A stretch of 64,000 nucleotides of DNA from Solwaraspora sp. WMMD792 (GCF_029626105.1 NZ_JARUBH010000009.1:6262001-6326000); one strand, 5' to 3'. Counted from the stretch's first letter, positions 38,381-47,200 are shown. Notes: a model not told the origin generated them from the letters alone. Program-made: numbers and translations.

Positions 38381-38698
38381 GTGTCGCAGACGCAAGCCGA
38401 GTTGGCGATCATGCAGCGGGCGGCCAGCCGTTTCGACCAGGTCGACGAGGAGCTCGACGTGATGCTGCGCGGTCTGCTGCAGCGTTTGGAGGTGCTTCAG
38501 CACGCCTGGCGCGGTGCCGGTGGCCGATCCTTCGAGCAGGTCACAGCCGGGTGGGCCAGGGAGCAGGCGGTGTTGCACCGGGCGTTGCGCGAGACGGCGG
38601 GAGCGATCCGTACCGCCGGGACGCAGTACCAGGCGACTGACGCTGCGGCGGCGGACCGGGTGACCCGGGCGGGGCGACGGATCGAGCTGCCGCTCTGA
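38381..38698 (+). CDS. WXG100-family protein (ESX/type VII secretion-like), first of a pair
   Basis: 105-residue helical hairpin protein. Trp-Arg-Gly in LQHAWRGAGGRSF (residues ~45-57) is the WXG turn between two long helices, as in EsxA/EsxB. The first helix begins LAIMQRAASRFDQVDEEL. No conserved C-terminal YxxxD/E export signal is obvious. The GTG start has GAGAGGGG about nine bases upstream. It pairs with the next gene, a second WXG100 protein 80 bases downstream, so the products probably form a heterodimer. No ecc secretion-machinery gene is in the window. Confidence 0.85.
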   Translation: MSQTQAELAIMQRAASRFDQVDEELDVMLRGLLQRLEVLQHAWRGAGGRSFEQVTAGWAREQAVLHRALRETAGAIRTAGTQYQATDAAAADRVTRAGRRIELPL

Positions 38699-38778
38699 GA
38701 CGGACTGGCCGCCGGCCGGCTGCTCCGGGGCGCTGCCTGGCGGGCGGCACGATGGCACGACACGGAGGAGGTGACCAG

Positions 38779-39072
38779 TTGGCCGACGGCGAGCTGGTGG
38801 TGGATTTCCGAGCGCTGCAACAGGCCAGCGCCGATATCGGGCAGGCGCTGCGTACTCTCGGGTCGCAGTTGCACCAGGTGGAACGGGAGGCTGCGCCACT
38901 GGTAGCGACCTGGGAGGGTGCGGCCCGTCAGGCGTACGAGCAACGGCAGGCCCGGTGGCGCGGCGCGGCGCAGAATCTCCAGGCCCTGCTGCGGGAGATC
39001 AAGGTCGCCGTCGACGAGTCGGCCGCCGACTATCTGAGCACCGAACGGCGCAACGCGGACCTGTTCCGATGA
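38779..39072 (+). CDS. WXG100-family protein, second of a pair
   Basis: 97-residue protein with Trp-Glu-Gly in APLVATWEGAARQAYEQRQ (near residue 47), the WXG hairpin turn. The C-terminal helix ends in ESAADYLSTERRNADLF. That contains tyrosine and acidic residues (YLSTE) resembling the YxxxD/E secretion signal of ESX substrates. The start is taken as TTG 38779, seven bases after GGAGGAGG; the in-frame ATG 38752 would place the ribosome site inside the gene. Likely heterodimer partner of the preceding protein. Confidence 0.83.
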   Translation: MADGELVVDFRALQQASADIGQALRTLGSQLHQVEREAAPLVATWEGAARQAYEQRQARWRGAAQNLQALLREIKVAVDESAADYLSTERRNADLFR

Positions 39073-39144
39073 GTCGAACGGTGTTCTCTCGACTACGCGA
39101 AGTGTTTTCTCACATCAGTTGATCTGCAAGGCGTCCGCCGGCCG

Positions 39145-39172
39145 TTGTGATCGTGGCACCACCTTGTAGGTT
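39145..39172 (+). promoter_or_regulatory. Candidate promoter of the SseB-domain gene
   Basis: -35 TTGTGA at 39145-39150, 16-base spacer, -10 TAGGTT at 39167-39172. It lies 44 bases before GTG 39217 and implies that the SseB-domain gene can be expressed apart from the WXG100 pair. Confidence 0.45.
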
Positions 39173-39216
39173 GTACCGGACGCGTGTGGCCTGTCCGGTG
39201 GAAAGGGGGGTCGGCC

Positions 39217-41199
39217 GTGACCGATTGGCAACCGGCCACCGAGATCGAGGCCGCGATGCGTGACGCCCTGCTCCGTCAGGACCAGGAGCTCTACTTCCAA
39301 CTGCTTGCCGGCACCGAGTTGCTGCTCCCGGTTTCGGCTCAGGCCCTGGCCGGCCAGGCCCCGATGGGCTGGGGCACCTGGACGACGAACGGGCGGACCC
39401 ACGTTCTCGCGTTCACTTCGCCGGTCACCCTGCACGCCTGCCTTGGTGACAGCGGCAGTTCCGCCCGTCGGGTGACGTTTGCGGAATTGGCCGCCACCTG
39501 GCCGAACCTGGAGTGGTGGCTGGCGGTCAACCCGGGTCTGCCGATCGAAGGCTGGCTGCCGGCCTGGTTCGTCGCCCAGCTGGCCCGCGGAGACGCGCGA
39601 CTGCCGAATCGCGGCGGCCAGTCCGAGGGTCGCGCCGATGCCGCCGCCCGAGCCCGCGCGACCGCCACCGTCCCCGGACCGGCCGGCCATCCCGGCGGTG
39701 CCGGGCCGGTCGACGGTGGGCCTGTTGACGGTGGGCCCGCTCTACTGCCGGACCACGGCCGGCATCCCACCCGGTACGCCGCCGAAGCTACCGCCGCTGC
39801 CAGCCCACCGCCGGCACCGGCCGCTCCGGCGCCGACCGCTCCGGCTCCGGAAGGTCAGTGGCCGCACCCGGACAACGCGGCCGTCGACCCGGCGCCGCCG
39901 ACCGCCAGTCCGGTGCCGCCCGGCTCGCCGCCACCGTACGGTTCGACCCGCTCCCCGGCCGGTGCGACCGCCGGGCTGTCGGCCGGCGGTCTGCCCCGCC
40001 GGGTGCCGACTCCCGCGCCGCCCACTGAAGACCCGCCACCAGCGGCCGAACAGCGCGGTGCGGCCGGCGACACGGTCGTCGGGCCGGCCTTCGAGCCGGC
40101 GTCCGGTCCGGCCTTCGAGCCGGCGTCCGGTCCGGCCCTCGAGCCGGCGTCCGGTCCGGCGTTCGAGCCAGACGTTGATCCACCGTCCGGTCCGGTGGTC
40201 GAGGAGCCACCGTCCGGTCCGGCCTTCGAGCCGGCCAACGACGTGGAGCGGGACCTGGTCGCGGCGGCGGGCGGCGGCGGCAGCAACTCGTTCCTGTCCA
40301 CCCTCCTGCTCGCCAAGGTGCTGCTGCCCGTCTCCGAATCGTCCGTCGCCGGGTCCAGACCCGGCGACGAGGGCTTCACCTGGCGGACCGAGACCGCCAC
40401 CGACGGCACGTTCGTCGTGGTGTTCACCTCGCCGGAGCGGATCGCCGATCACTTCGACACCCCGGTCGAGACCGTCGAAGTGAAGTTCGTCCAGCTGATC
40501 CGCCGCTGGCCGGACCCGCAGTGGTCGTTCGTCATCAACCCCGGCACCCCGGTCGGCGCGAAGCTGCCCGGTACCGAGATCGTCGGCCTGGCCAGCTGGG
40601 CGGCCGAAGTCGGGCTGGGAGACGAGGAAGCCGACGTCGAACAGCCGGCCGAACCCCAACCCGGCGGGTCGGCCGCGCCGAAGCCGGCCGTGTCCAGCGG
40701 GCCGGACGTCCCGGGGCAGCCGACCACGATGCAGAAGACCGTCGCCGCCAGCCAGGTCGGCTACTACCTGGACCGTGGCTACGACCGGGTGTCGGGGTTC
40801 GTGCACCGCGCCGCCGAGGTCGCCCACCTGGACACCCCGGCCAAGCTGTACGCGGCACTCGGGCTCGGCTACGCCGGGTCACCGTTCGCCCCGGACGCCG
40901 AGGAGATCTTCGTGCTGCGGTGGCCGGCCTACCGGCCGAGCCTCTACCGGATCCCCTACGGCGGCCAGAACGAGAACGCCATGCGGGCGATGGAAGGCTG
41001 GGTGATCGAGCGCCCACCGTTCCGTGGCAACGGCTTCGCCCCTGGGGAGAGCAGCGACGTCGTGGCCGAGTTCAAGGTCGACGGGATCCGGCTGCCGCAC
41101 GGCTCGCAGCTGTGGCGCCTCGGCGCGGACGGCACCGGGACGCTCGTCGCCCGGCTGGACGCCGACGAGACCGCCTGGCAGCGGGTCAAGGAGGAATGA
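39217..41199 (+). CDS. Double SseB-domain protein with C-terminal domain of unknown function
   Basis: 660-residue cytosolic-looking protein without signal peptide. Residues ~1-125 and ~335-470 are two SseB-like domains (AFTSPVTLHACLG...WWLAVNPGLPIEGWLP and VFTSPERIADHF...WSFVINPGTPVGAKLP). Between them is a ~210-residue Pro/Ala/Gly linker with tandem FEPASGPA repeats. Residues ~505-660 form a separate domain (YYLDRGYDRVSGFVHRAAEV, LYRIPYGGQNENAM, GFAPGESSDVV) that I do not recognise. GTG 39217 has a strong GGAAAGGGGGG site. It follows two WXG100 genes and overlaps a small unknown gene, which suggests a type VII secretion-linked role. A toxin-like C-terminus is only a hypothesis. Confidence 0.85.
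   Translation: MTDWQPATEIEAAMRDALLRQDQELYFQLLAGTELLLPVSAQALAGQAPMGWGTWTTNGRTHVLAFTSPVTLHACLGDSGSSARRVTFAELAATWPNLEWWLAVNPGLPIEGWLPAWFVAQLARGDARLPNRGGQSEGRADAAARARATATVPGPAGHPGGAGPVDGGPVDGGPALLPDHGRHPTRYAAEATAAASPPPAPAAPAPTAPAPEGQWPHPDNAAVDPAPPTASPVPPGSPPPYGSTRSPAGATAGLSAGGLPRRVPTPAPPTEDPPPAAEQRGAAGDTVVGPAFEPASGPAFEPASGPALEPASGPAFEPDVDPPSGPVVEEPPSGPAFEPANDVERDLVAAAGGGGSNSFLSTLLLAKVLLPVSESSVAGSRPGDEGFTWRTETATDGTFVVVFTSPERIADHFDTPVETVEVKFVQLIRRWPDPQWSFVINPGTPVGAKLPGTEIVGLASWAAEVGLGDEEADVEQPAEPQPGGSAAPKPAVSSGPDVPGQPTTMQKTVAASQVGYYLDRGYDRVSGFVHRAAEVAHLDTPAKLYAALGLGYAGSPFAPDAEEIFVLRWPAYRPSLYRIPYGGQNENAMRAMEGWVIERPPFRGNGFAPGESSDVVAEFKVDGIRLPHGSQLWRLGADGTGTLVARLDADETAWQRVKEE
40087..40158. repeat. Three 24-bp tandem repeats in the SseB-protein linker
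   Basis: Units at 40087-40110 and 40111-40134 are identical; 40135-40158 differs by one base. Degenerate half-copies extend to about 40240. All are in frame and encode the octapeptide AFEPASGP (last unit ALEPASGP), so the disordered linker can change length without frameshift. Confidence 0.9.
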
Positions 41200-41561
41200 T
41201 GCGCGACGGCTACGTCGCCCGCTGGCAGGGGCAGGAGTACGACGCCAGCCCGGCCGGCGACGAGGTGCGGATCTACCAGCCGACGGAGGGCGAGGGCTTC
41301 ACCGCGATCCGCTCCGGCCGGTACGTCCGGGTGGTGCCGATGTCCGAGGTCGACGACTTGGCGTACGTCCGTACCACCTGCACCTGGCACGGCCAGCCGT
41401 TCGTCGTGCTCGCCAAGCACGACGGCTGGCTGCGGGTCGAGTACACCGGCGGTCGGGCTCCGGTCGCCCAGTCGCTCGGGCTGGAGGAGTTCGACTTCGG
41501 CGTCTACCAGGGCTGGGCGGCGGCCAACGAGGTGACCGAGCTGCGCGAGCACCGGGTCTGA
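41199..41561 (+). CDS. Small protein of unknown function, partner of the SseB-domain gene
   Basis: 120-residue, beta-strand-rich soluble protein (GYVARWQGQEYDASPAGDEV, IRSGRYVRVVPMSEVDDLAY, GVYQGWAAANEVTEL) that I do not recognise. It overlaps the SseB-domain gene stop: ATG 41196 and 41199 are both possible, and the second sits better (four bases) behind GGAGG. Tight coupling to a large multidomain gene suggests a chaperone or immunity-like partner, but there is no direct evidence. It is followed by a convergent hydrolase gene after 14 bases. Confidence 0.8.
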   Translation: MRDGYVARWQGQEYDASPAGDEVRIYQPTEGEGFTAIRSGRYVRVVPMSEVDDLAYVRTTCTWHGQPFVVLAKHDGWLRVEYTGGRAPVAQSLGLEEFDFGVYQGWAAANEVTELREHRV

Positions 41562-41575
41562 CCCCGGGTCGCGGG

Positions 41576-42514
41576 TCAGCTCTTGGCCCAGCGCAGTACC
41601 TCGCCGAGCACCACCTCCGGCGACTCGACGTGCGGGAAGTGCCCCACTTCGTCCAGTAGCCGCCACTCGTACGGGGCGATCACGTACCGCCCGGAACCTT
41701 GCGCCGTCCGGGGCAGCACTGCCGGGTCCAGCGCTCCGTGCAGCTGCAACGTCGGTGTCACCAGCGGCTCCTGCAACAGCTTGACGAAGCGGTAGCCGTG
41801 CAGCCGCAGCAGCGACCGGAACGCCCAGCGGTATCCCTCCAGCGCGCAGAACGACGCCTGCGGAATCCGCATCGCGGTCCGGCACAGCTGTTCGTACTCG
41901 GTGAACCGGGCTCCGCCCGTCCACGCCGGCCCACCCCACTGGCGGAGGAACCCACCGACCATCGCCGCGTCGTCGCGGGTCAGCACGTGTTCGTAGCGGG
42001 GCAGCTGGAAGCGCAGCGACGGGGTGGAGGCGGCGGCCTGCCCACGCGGGTCGGTGAAGATCGCCGAGCGTAGCCGCAGCGGGTGGGCGGCCCCGATGAC
42101 GACCAGCCGGCGCACCATCCTCGGGTGGAACGCGGCGGCGGTCCACCCGATCATGCCGCCGAAGCCGGCGCCGACGATGACCGCCGAACGCTCGCCGAGC
42201 GCCCTGATCATGCCGGTGACATCGGCGGCCAGCGTGTATCCGTCGTACCCGCGCGGCGGCTTGTCGCTCGCGCCGAAACCGCGCATGTCGACCGCGACGG
42301 CACGGTAACCGGCATCGGCCACCGCCGGCAGCATTTCGTGCCAGGCCCACCAGAACTCGGGAAAGCCGTGCAGGAAAAGGACCAGCGGGCCGGTGCCGGC
42401 CTCGACCACGTGGAACCGGCTGCCGTTGGCGCCGACGTACCGGTGCTCCCAGGGGCCCTTGATGAGCACACAGGACTCGTCGACCGGGCCCGCTGTCCTG
42501 CCACGTTCTCCCAT
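41576..42514 (-). CDS. Alpha/beta hydrolase, epoxide hydrolase/haloalkane dehalogenase-like
   Basis: 312-residue hydrolase. The oxyanion motif HGFPEFWWAW lies near residue 52 and MRGFGASDKP near 80, as in epoxide hydrolases. At the nucleophile elbow the sequence reads VGAGFGGMIG, where Asp or Ser is expected at the centre of GxSxG/GxDxG. The nucleophile is Gly or Phe there, so catalysis may be lost or altered. A late Asp (GALDPAVLP) and His (VGHFPHVE) are present. ATG 42514 was chosen because TACGCT on the minus strand (42521-42526) ends six bases upstream, implying a leaderless transcript. The pathway is unknown. Confidence 0.87.
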   Translation of the reverse strand: MGERGRTAGPVDESCVLIKGPWEHRYVGANGSRFHVVEAGTGPLVLFLHGFPEFWWAWHEMLPAVADAGYRAVAVDMRGFGASDKPPRGYDGYTLAADVTGMIRALGERSAVIVGAGFGGMIGWTAAAFHPRMVRRLVVIGAAHPLRLRSAIFTDPRGQAAASTPSLRFQLPRYEHVLTRDDAAMVGGFLRQWGGPAWTGGARFTEYEQLCRTAMRIPQASFCALEGYRWAFRSLLRLHGYRFVKLLQEPLVTPTLQLHGALDPAVLPRTAQGSGRYVIAPYEWRLLDEVGHFPHVESPEVVLGEVLRWAKS

Positions 42515-42675
42515 GGCGACAGCGTAGGCCGGCCCCGCACCACCGTATCCGGCCTGGGCAAACAATAAAGGTTGATTCAGGGCGATCACCGGCGTGGGCT
42601 CAGGGTGGTCCACCGGGGGTGGCGGACTTCCGCCGCTGGCGGCGGGACCCGGTCGGGCGGCGATACGGTTGCCGG

Positions 42676-43929
42676 ATGGCCGACGATGCTGCCGGACCCG
42701 CGCCGGGCAACCCCCAACCGCCACCCGTCCCGTTGATCAGCGTCGCCGGGCCGCCGGCCGAGTACGGCGCCGGCTACGGCACGGCGGCGGCATCGGTGAT
42801 CGCCCGCAACATCGAGCACTACCTGCGGCGGTTTCGCGACGAGGCCGGGTTGAGCAGGTCGGCGGTACGGATCGCCGGCGGTACCTTCCGCAACGCCAGC
42901 CGGGCCGCCCACCCGAGGATCGTCGAGGCGCTCGACGCGGTGGCCGGCGGAGCCGGGGTGCACGTCGACGAGGTCTACGCGCTGAACGCCCGTACCGAAC
43001 TGCTGTACGGGACCGGGCGGACGGCGGCCGACCCGCCGCCCAGCGACCCCACCGGTCCTGGTCCCGGCTCCGGTTCCGGCTCCGGCCCCGATCCCGGCCG
43101 TGATGTCGGTCCGGACGGGTCGGCCGGCGGCTGTACGGCGGCCGGTGTGCTCGGCTCCCGGACCGCCGACGGCCACCTGCTGCTCGGCCAGAACTGGGAC
43201 TGGCATCCCGATCAGCGGGACACCATGGTGCTGCTGCGGACCACGGACGAGCGAGGACTGACCGTGCTCACCCTCACCGAGGCGGGCATGCTCGCCAAGG
43301 CCGGGCTGAACTCGGCCGGGCTGGGGGTCTGCATCAATATGCTCGGCAGCGACCGGGACGGGCTGGCCCCGGGTCGCCTGCCCGGCGTGCCGTACCACGT
43401 GCTGCTGCGCGCCGTGCTGGAAGCCGGCAGCCTCGGCCAGGCGACCCGGGTGGCCTGCCGTACCCCCCGGAACGCGTCGATCAACCTACTGCTCGGCCAG
43501 GCCGGCCCGGCCGGCGGGGAACTGCTCGACCTAGAGGTGGTCCCCGGTGACGTCGGGTGGACCCACCCGGTGGACGGCGTGCTCACCCACGCGAACCACC
43601 TGGAGACGGCCTTGCCGGTACGGGACACGACGAAGAACCTCGGCGGTTCGTCGATGTTCCGGGCGGCGCGGGCCCGCCGGCTGCTGGTCGAACGGGCGGC
43701 CGGTGGGCCGTTGAGCCTGGCCGACCTGGCCGACGTGTTTCATGATCATTTGGGCCTGCCGTTGGCGATCTGTCGGCATCTCGACGAGCGGGACGCACCG
43801 GCGGACCAGGCGGAAACGGTCTACTCGGTGCTGATCGACCTGGACGCCCGCCGGCTGGGGCTGGCTGCCGGCCCGCCGTGCCGGCACGACTACCACTGGC
43901 TGGAGTTGACCGACGGCGTCACCGGATGA
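42676..43929 (+). CDS. C45-family peptidase / acyl-CoA:6-APA acyltransferase-like Ntn hydrolase
   Basis: 417-residue Ntn hydrolase of the acyl-coenzyme A:6-aminopenicillanic acid acyltransferase group. The presumed autocleavage site is Gly-Cys at residues 152-153 (GGCTAAG), making Cys153 the N-terminal nucleophile. GQNWDWHPDQ follows, and LNARTELLY precedes it. A ~30-residue Pro/Gly/Ser insertion sits directly before the cleavage site. ATG 42676 follows a TACGGT -10 element by six bases, so a leaderless start is likely. The acyl substrate is unknown; in bacteria these enzymes are usually amidases, not penicillin enzymes. The 3' end overlaps the convergent lipoprotein gene by 11 bases. Confidence 0.87.
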   Translation: MADDAAGPAPGNPQPPPVPLISVAGPPAEYGAGYGTAAASVIARNIEHYLRRFRDEAGLSRSAVRIAGGTFRNASRAAHPRIVEALDAVAGGAGVHVDEVYALNARTELLYGTGRTAADPPPSDPTGPGPGSGSGSGPDPGRDVGPDGSAGGCTAAGVLGSRTADGHLLLGQNWDWHPDQRDTMVLLRTTDERGLTVLTLTEAGMLAKAGLNSAGLGVCINMLGSDRDGLAPGRLPGVPYHVLLRAVLEAGSLGQATRVACRTPRNASINLLLGQAGPAGGELLDLEVVPGDVGWTHPVDGVLTHANHLETALPVRDTTKNLGGSSMFRAARARRLLVERAAGGPLSLADLADVFHDHLGLPLAICRHLDERDAPADQAETVYSVLIDLDARRLGLAAGPPCRHDYHWLELTDGVTG

Positions 43930-44455
43930 CCTCCGCCCGGATCAGCTGCCAGTGCTGGCCCGGCCCGCAGTAGATCCGGATCCGCAGCGGAGCCACCTTC
44001 GCCCGGATCCGGGTGTGCTGGGTGAGCGTGGTGCCGTCGTCGCCGTACAGCGCGTGTTCGGTCCCGTCGTCGGTGACCAGCCCGTAGCAGGGTCCGGTGC
44101 CACCCCGGGTCACCGTGCCGACCAGCCAGTCGCCGGTGATCAGGTCGGACGGGGTCTTCGGTGGCGTCCCGGGCCGGGGCAGCGTCGGCGGTTCGGTCCG
44201 GGACAGACCCGGCGTTTCGGTCGGTGTCGGTGCCGGTGTCGCCGGTCCGTTGGATCCGCGCTGCGGGGCATCCGACTCGTCGGATCCGCCCTGCGAGGCG
44301 TCCGGCCCGTGCTGCGAGGCGTCCGGGGTCGCCGGCATCGGTGCTCCTGACGTGGGGCCGCCGCCGCAACCGGCGACGGCGATCAGCACCACGCCGGTCA
44401 GCATGACGGCGACGGACCGGGAGGCTGACTGTCGGATCAGCTTCGGTACTGCCAT
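43919..44455 (-). CDS. Putative lipoprotein of unknown function
   Basis: 178-residue exported protein. A Lys/Arg N-terminus and hydrophobic stretch end in the lipobox VAGC (near residue 30). A Ser/Gly/Asp/Pro/Thr-rich linker of ~75 residues follows, then a ~70-residue beta-rich C-terminal domain with two Cys (TGPCYGLV and RIYCGPGQHW) that could form a disulfide. I do not recognise the domain. ATG 44455 was preferred over an upstream start because it places the signal peptide at the N-terminus. It lies 64 bases downstream of the M6 protease gene on the same strand, so the two may be co-transcribed. Confidence 0.78.
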   Translation of the reverse strand: MAVPKLIRQSASRSVAVMLTGVVLIAVAGCGGGPTSGAPMPATPDASQHGPDASQGGSDESDAPQRGSNGPATPAPTPTETPGLSRTEPPTLPRPGTPPKTPSDLITGDWLVGTVTRGGTGPCYGLVTDDGTEHALYGDDGTTLTQHTRIRAKVAPLRIRIYCGPGQHWQLIRAEVIR

Positions 44456-44519
44456 GCCGGTTGGACGCTGCCCGGCCGGCCGGAGTTCCACCGGCCGGCC
44501 GGGCAGCGTCACCGCCGGG

Positions 44520-46910
44520 TCAGGAGATCCGGATCTTCATCGTGGTGCCGTCCACCGACACCACACGGATCTTCACGCCGACCGCGGGCAGCTTCACCCC
44601 GTGGTTGGGCAGTTCCTCGTAGTAGTACTTCCGGGTGTCGTCGAACAGCGGCTGGGCCGCCTGGCCGCGTACCCAGTGCGGTTCGCCATTGATGTGCAGA
44701 GTGAACCCGTCGGCCTTCTTGAGGCTGAACGGCGCGTCGTACACCTGGACCCGGGCCCGCCACGGCGCACCGGTCAGGTTGTACATCGGCCGCGGCCGCG
44801 AGTCGATGTACAGGTTGCGCCCCTCACCCGGGTGCACGTTGGTGTTGTTGTCGACCTGGGAGGTGTCCCAGTACGAGATCAGCAGACCCTCCTGGTACGC
44901 GTAGTGGTCCACCATGTCGGGCTTGGTGTCGGCGTACCCGAAGTAGTACGGGCCGGTCTCCAGGTAACGGTCGTACGATACGTACGAGCGGTGCCCGGCG
45001 ATGTAGTAGTTGTCGTAGTCAGCGGTCACGCTGGCCCCGACCGTGGTCCAACCGTCGAGCGCCCAACCGCCGTCGCCCTCGGCGCCGTCGGTGAAGATCG
45101 GCGAGCCGTCGGCGGTCACGGTCATCTCGTCACCGAAGAAGCCGCCGTACGCCACCGCGCCGTCGGTGCGGTAGAGCAGCCGGACCAGTACGGCGTCCCC
45201 GGCGTACGCGTCCAGCGGCACGTTGATGTCGACCCACTGGCCACCGGTCGAGCTGTCGATCGCCGGGGTGCCGCTGCCGTCGGTGCCGTACGGGACACCG
45301 TTGACGGTACCTTCGAGCGAGGTCCAGCTCGCCCCACCGTCGGCCGACGCCTGGAAGTACAGGTAGTCGTAGTCGTCCTCGATGTCGTAACGCGCCTTCA
45401 TCGACAGTGCGGCGGTCGAGGCGCCGGCGAGGTCGAACTCACGGGTCATCGTGTTGCTCATGTCGTCTTCGTTGCCGGAGAAGTACTGCATCTCACCGGC
45501 GTACGGCTCGCCGAGCTCGGTGGTGACCTCCTTCTTCGGCAGCACGACGACGACCGCCTGGGCCCGCTTGGTGTTGTACTCCTGTGGACCCAGGTGCAGG
45601 GTGCGTTTCTGCCCGGCCACCACCACTTCGTAGTCCAGCCAGCCCAGCTGGAGCTTGTTCCATGCGCCGAGGTCACCGGGGCGCTCGCCGATCCCGCCGT
45701 CGGTGGCGGCACCGAGGCGGCTCTGCGCCATCAGCGTCCAGTGCTCGTTGTTGTTGTCACCGCCGCCGGAGGTGTCGTAGTCGTCCGGCAGGCCCAGGTC
45801 GTGGCCGTACTCGTGGACGAAGACGCTCAGTCCGCCGTTCTCCGGCTGGATGGTGTAGTCGCCGATCCACAGCCCGCTGTCGCCGATCTGGGTGCCACCG
45901 GCCGGGTTCTGCGCCGGGCCGGTCAGCCCGATGTCCGTGGCGAAGGCGTACCAGCGGTGGCTCCAGATCGCGTCCTCACCCTGCCACGGGTCACGGTCGG
46001 CCTGGTCGCCACCGGCGTGCACGATCTGGAAGTGGTCGATGTAGCCGTCGGCCTCGTTGAAGTCGCCGTCGCCGTCGAAGTCGTACCGGTCCCACTTGTC
46101 GAACTCACGCAGCTCGGCGGCGATCTCCTCGTCGGTGCGGCCGAGCGCCTGCTGGTCGGCGACCCACTGGTTGGAGGCATCGCGCAGCAGTTGCCAGACG
46201 TTGCTGCAGACGTTGCCGCCGCACAGGTCGCGGCCGTACCGGGCCTCGTTGTAGCGGACCTTGACCCAGTCGGTGACGGTGCCCTCGACGCTGTACCGCC
46301 CGGAGGACTGGGTCTCGTAGTAGGTCTTGACCGACTCGACGCCTTCACCCGCGCCGAAGTACAGCTCCCGGTAGTGCTCGGCGGAGTAGTCGGCCTGCCA
46401 GATCGTGGTGTTGTCGACCGTCCGGTCCGGCGCGGGGATCTCGTTGTGCAGCGGTCCGTCGAACCGGGCCGGGCCGTCCCAGTTCGGGTTGCTGTCCACG
46501 TCGGGGTAGGCCGGGTGCCGTTCGTTGCCGAACTCGGCCAGGATCACGAAGATCCGGTCGGTGGTCTCCCGCTCCAACTCGACGTACTGGTCCTTGTCGG
46601 ACCCGGCACCGCCGCGGGCGGCCCGGCCGGCGACGCCGGCACCCGACGTCTCACCGACCTTCGCGACGGTGCTCGCGCCGCGCCGTTCCGGCGTGAGCCG
46701 GCCACTGACCACTTCGCTCACTGCGCGTTCGCGCAGCTCACGACGCTTCTCGCCGAGCGGGTTGGGCAGGTCGTCGCTAGGGGCTTCGGCCCGGGAAGGA
46801 GCCGCCACCGGTGCGTCCACCGGTGGTGCGGCCATCGCCGTCGCGGGTAGAGCAAAGCCCATGCCCGAGGCGAGCGACACGGTGAGCATCCCCACCATGA
46901 CTTTGCGCAC
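44520..46910 (-). CDS. Secreted M6-family (immune inhibitor A-like) metalloprotease
   Basis: 796-residue secreted zinc protease. A signal peptide (about 1-28, ending ATAMA) is followed by a propeptide, and the M6 catalytic domain begins near residue 110. HEYGH at 366-370 is the HExxH zinc site, followed by DLGLPDDYD with the third-ligand Asp. A beta-rich C-terminal region with VVASM-like and jelly-roll sections extends to the end (DGGASWTSLEGTVNG, TADYDNYYIAGHRSYVSYD). GTG 46910 has GGAGG seven bases upstream. Immune inhibitor A relatives degrade extracellular proteins; here a nutritional or developmental role is more plausible than virulence. Nothing missing. Confidence 0.92.
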   Translation of the reverse strand: MRKVMVGMLTVSLASGMGFALPATAMAAPPVDAPVAAPSRAEAPSDDLPNPLGEKRRELRERAVSEVVSGRLTPERRGASTVAKVGETSGAGVAGRAARGGAGSDKDQYVELERETTDRIFVILAEFGNERHPAYPDVDSNPNWDGPARFDGPLHNEIPAPDRTVDNTTIWQADYSAEHYRELYFGAGEGVESVKTYYETQSSGRYSVEGTVTDWVKVRYNEARYGRDLCGGNVCSNVWQLLRDASNQWVADQQALGRTDEEIAAELREFDKWDRYDFDGDGDFNEADGYIDHFQIVHAGGDQADRDPWQGEDAIWSHRWYAFATDIGLTGPAQNPAGGTQIGDSGLWIGDYTIQPENGGLSVFVHEYGHDLGLPDDYDTSGGGDNNNEHWTLMAQSRLGAATDGGIGERPGDLGAWNKLQLGWLDYEVVVAGQKRTLHLGPQEYNTKRAQAVVVVLPKKEVTTELGEPYAGEMQYFSGNEDDMSNTMTREFDLAGASTAALSMKARYDIEDDYDYLYFQASADGGASWTSLEGTVNGVPYGTDGSGTPAIDSSTGGQWVDINVPLDAYAGDAVLVRLLYRTDGAVAYGGFFGDEMTVTADGSPIFTDGAEGDGGWALDGWTTVGASVTADYDNYYIAGHRSYVSYDRYLETGPYYFGYADTKPDMVDHYAYQEGLLISYWDTSQVDNNTNVHPGEGRNLYIDSRPRPMYNLTGAPWRARVQVYDAPFSLKKADGFTLHINGEPHWVRGQAAQPLFDDTRKYYYEELPNHGVKLPAVGVKIRVVSVDGTTMKIRIS

Positions 46911-47110
46911 CTGGATACCTCCGGTTCGGGGGAATCAACGCCGCCACTTGGGTGAGGGCGGCACGATGTCCGGATGATGTGGCCACCGTTGTTGGGGCCA
47001 CCGTGAACCTAGTCACCCGAGGGAACCCCTGTGAAGGTCAATGCGTCGATTTGTTTCACGCTCCCGGCTGGATCGCCCTGATATGTCACAACGATCACGG
47101 CGTGAAAAGT

Positions 47111-47144
47111 GGCCGGCCCGGCCGCCGAAGCGACCGGGCCGGCC
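47111..47144 (-). terminator. Rho-independent-like terminator of acs
   Basis: 11-bp perfect GC stem (47111-47121 with 47134-47144) and 12-base loop, 57 bases beyond the acs stop on the minus strand. No T-tract. The rest of 46911-47200 is non-coding and should contain the M6 protease promoter. Confidence 0.6.
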
Positions 47145-47200
47145 TCGAGTCGTCCACAGCCAGCGGCACGCCGGGACCGCGCCACCGCCATCGGCGGACG

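Noticed and set aside
40700-41199. C-terminal domain as a TNT-type NADase or ADP-ribosyltransferase toxin
   Set aside because: The characteristic catalytic patterns could not be aligned, so only an unknown domain is called.
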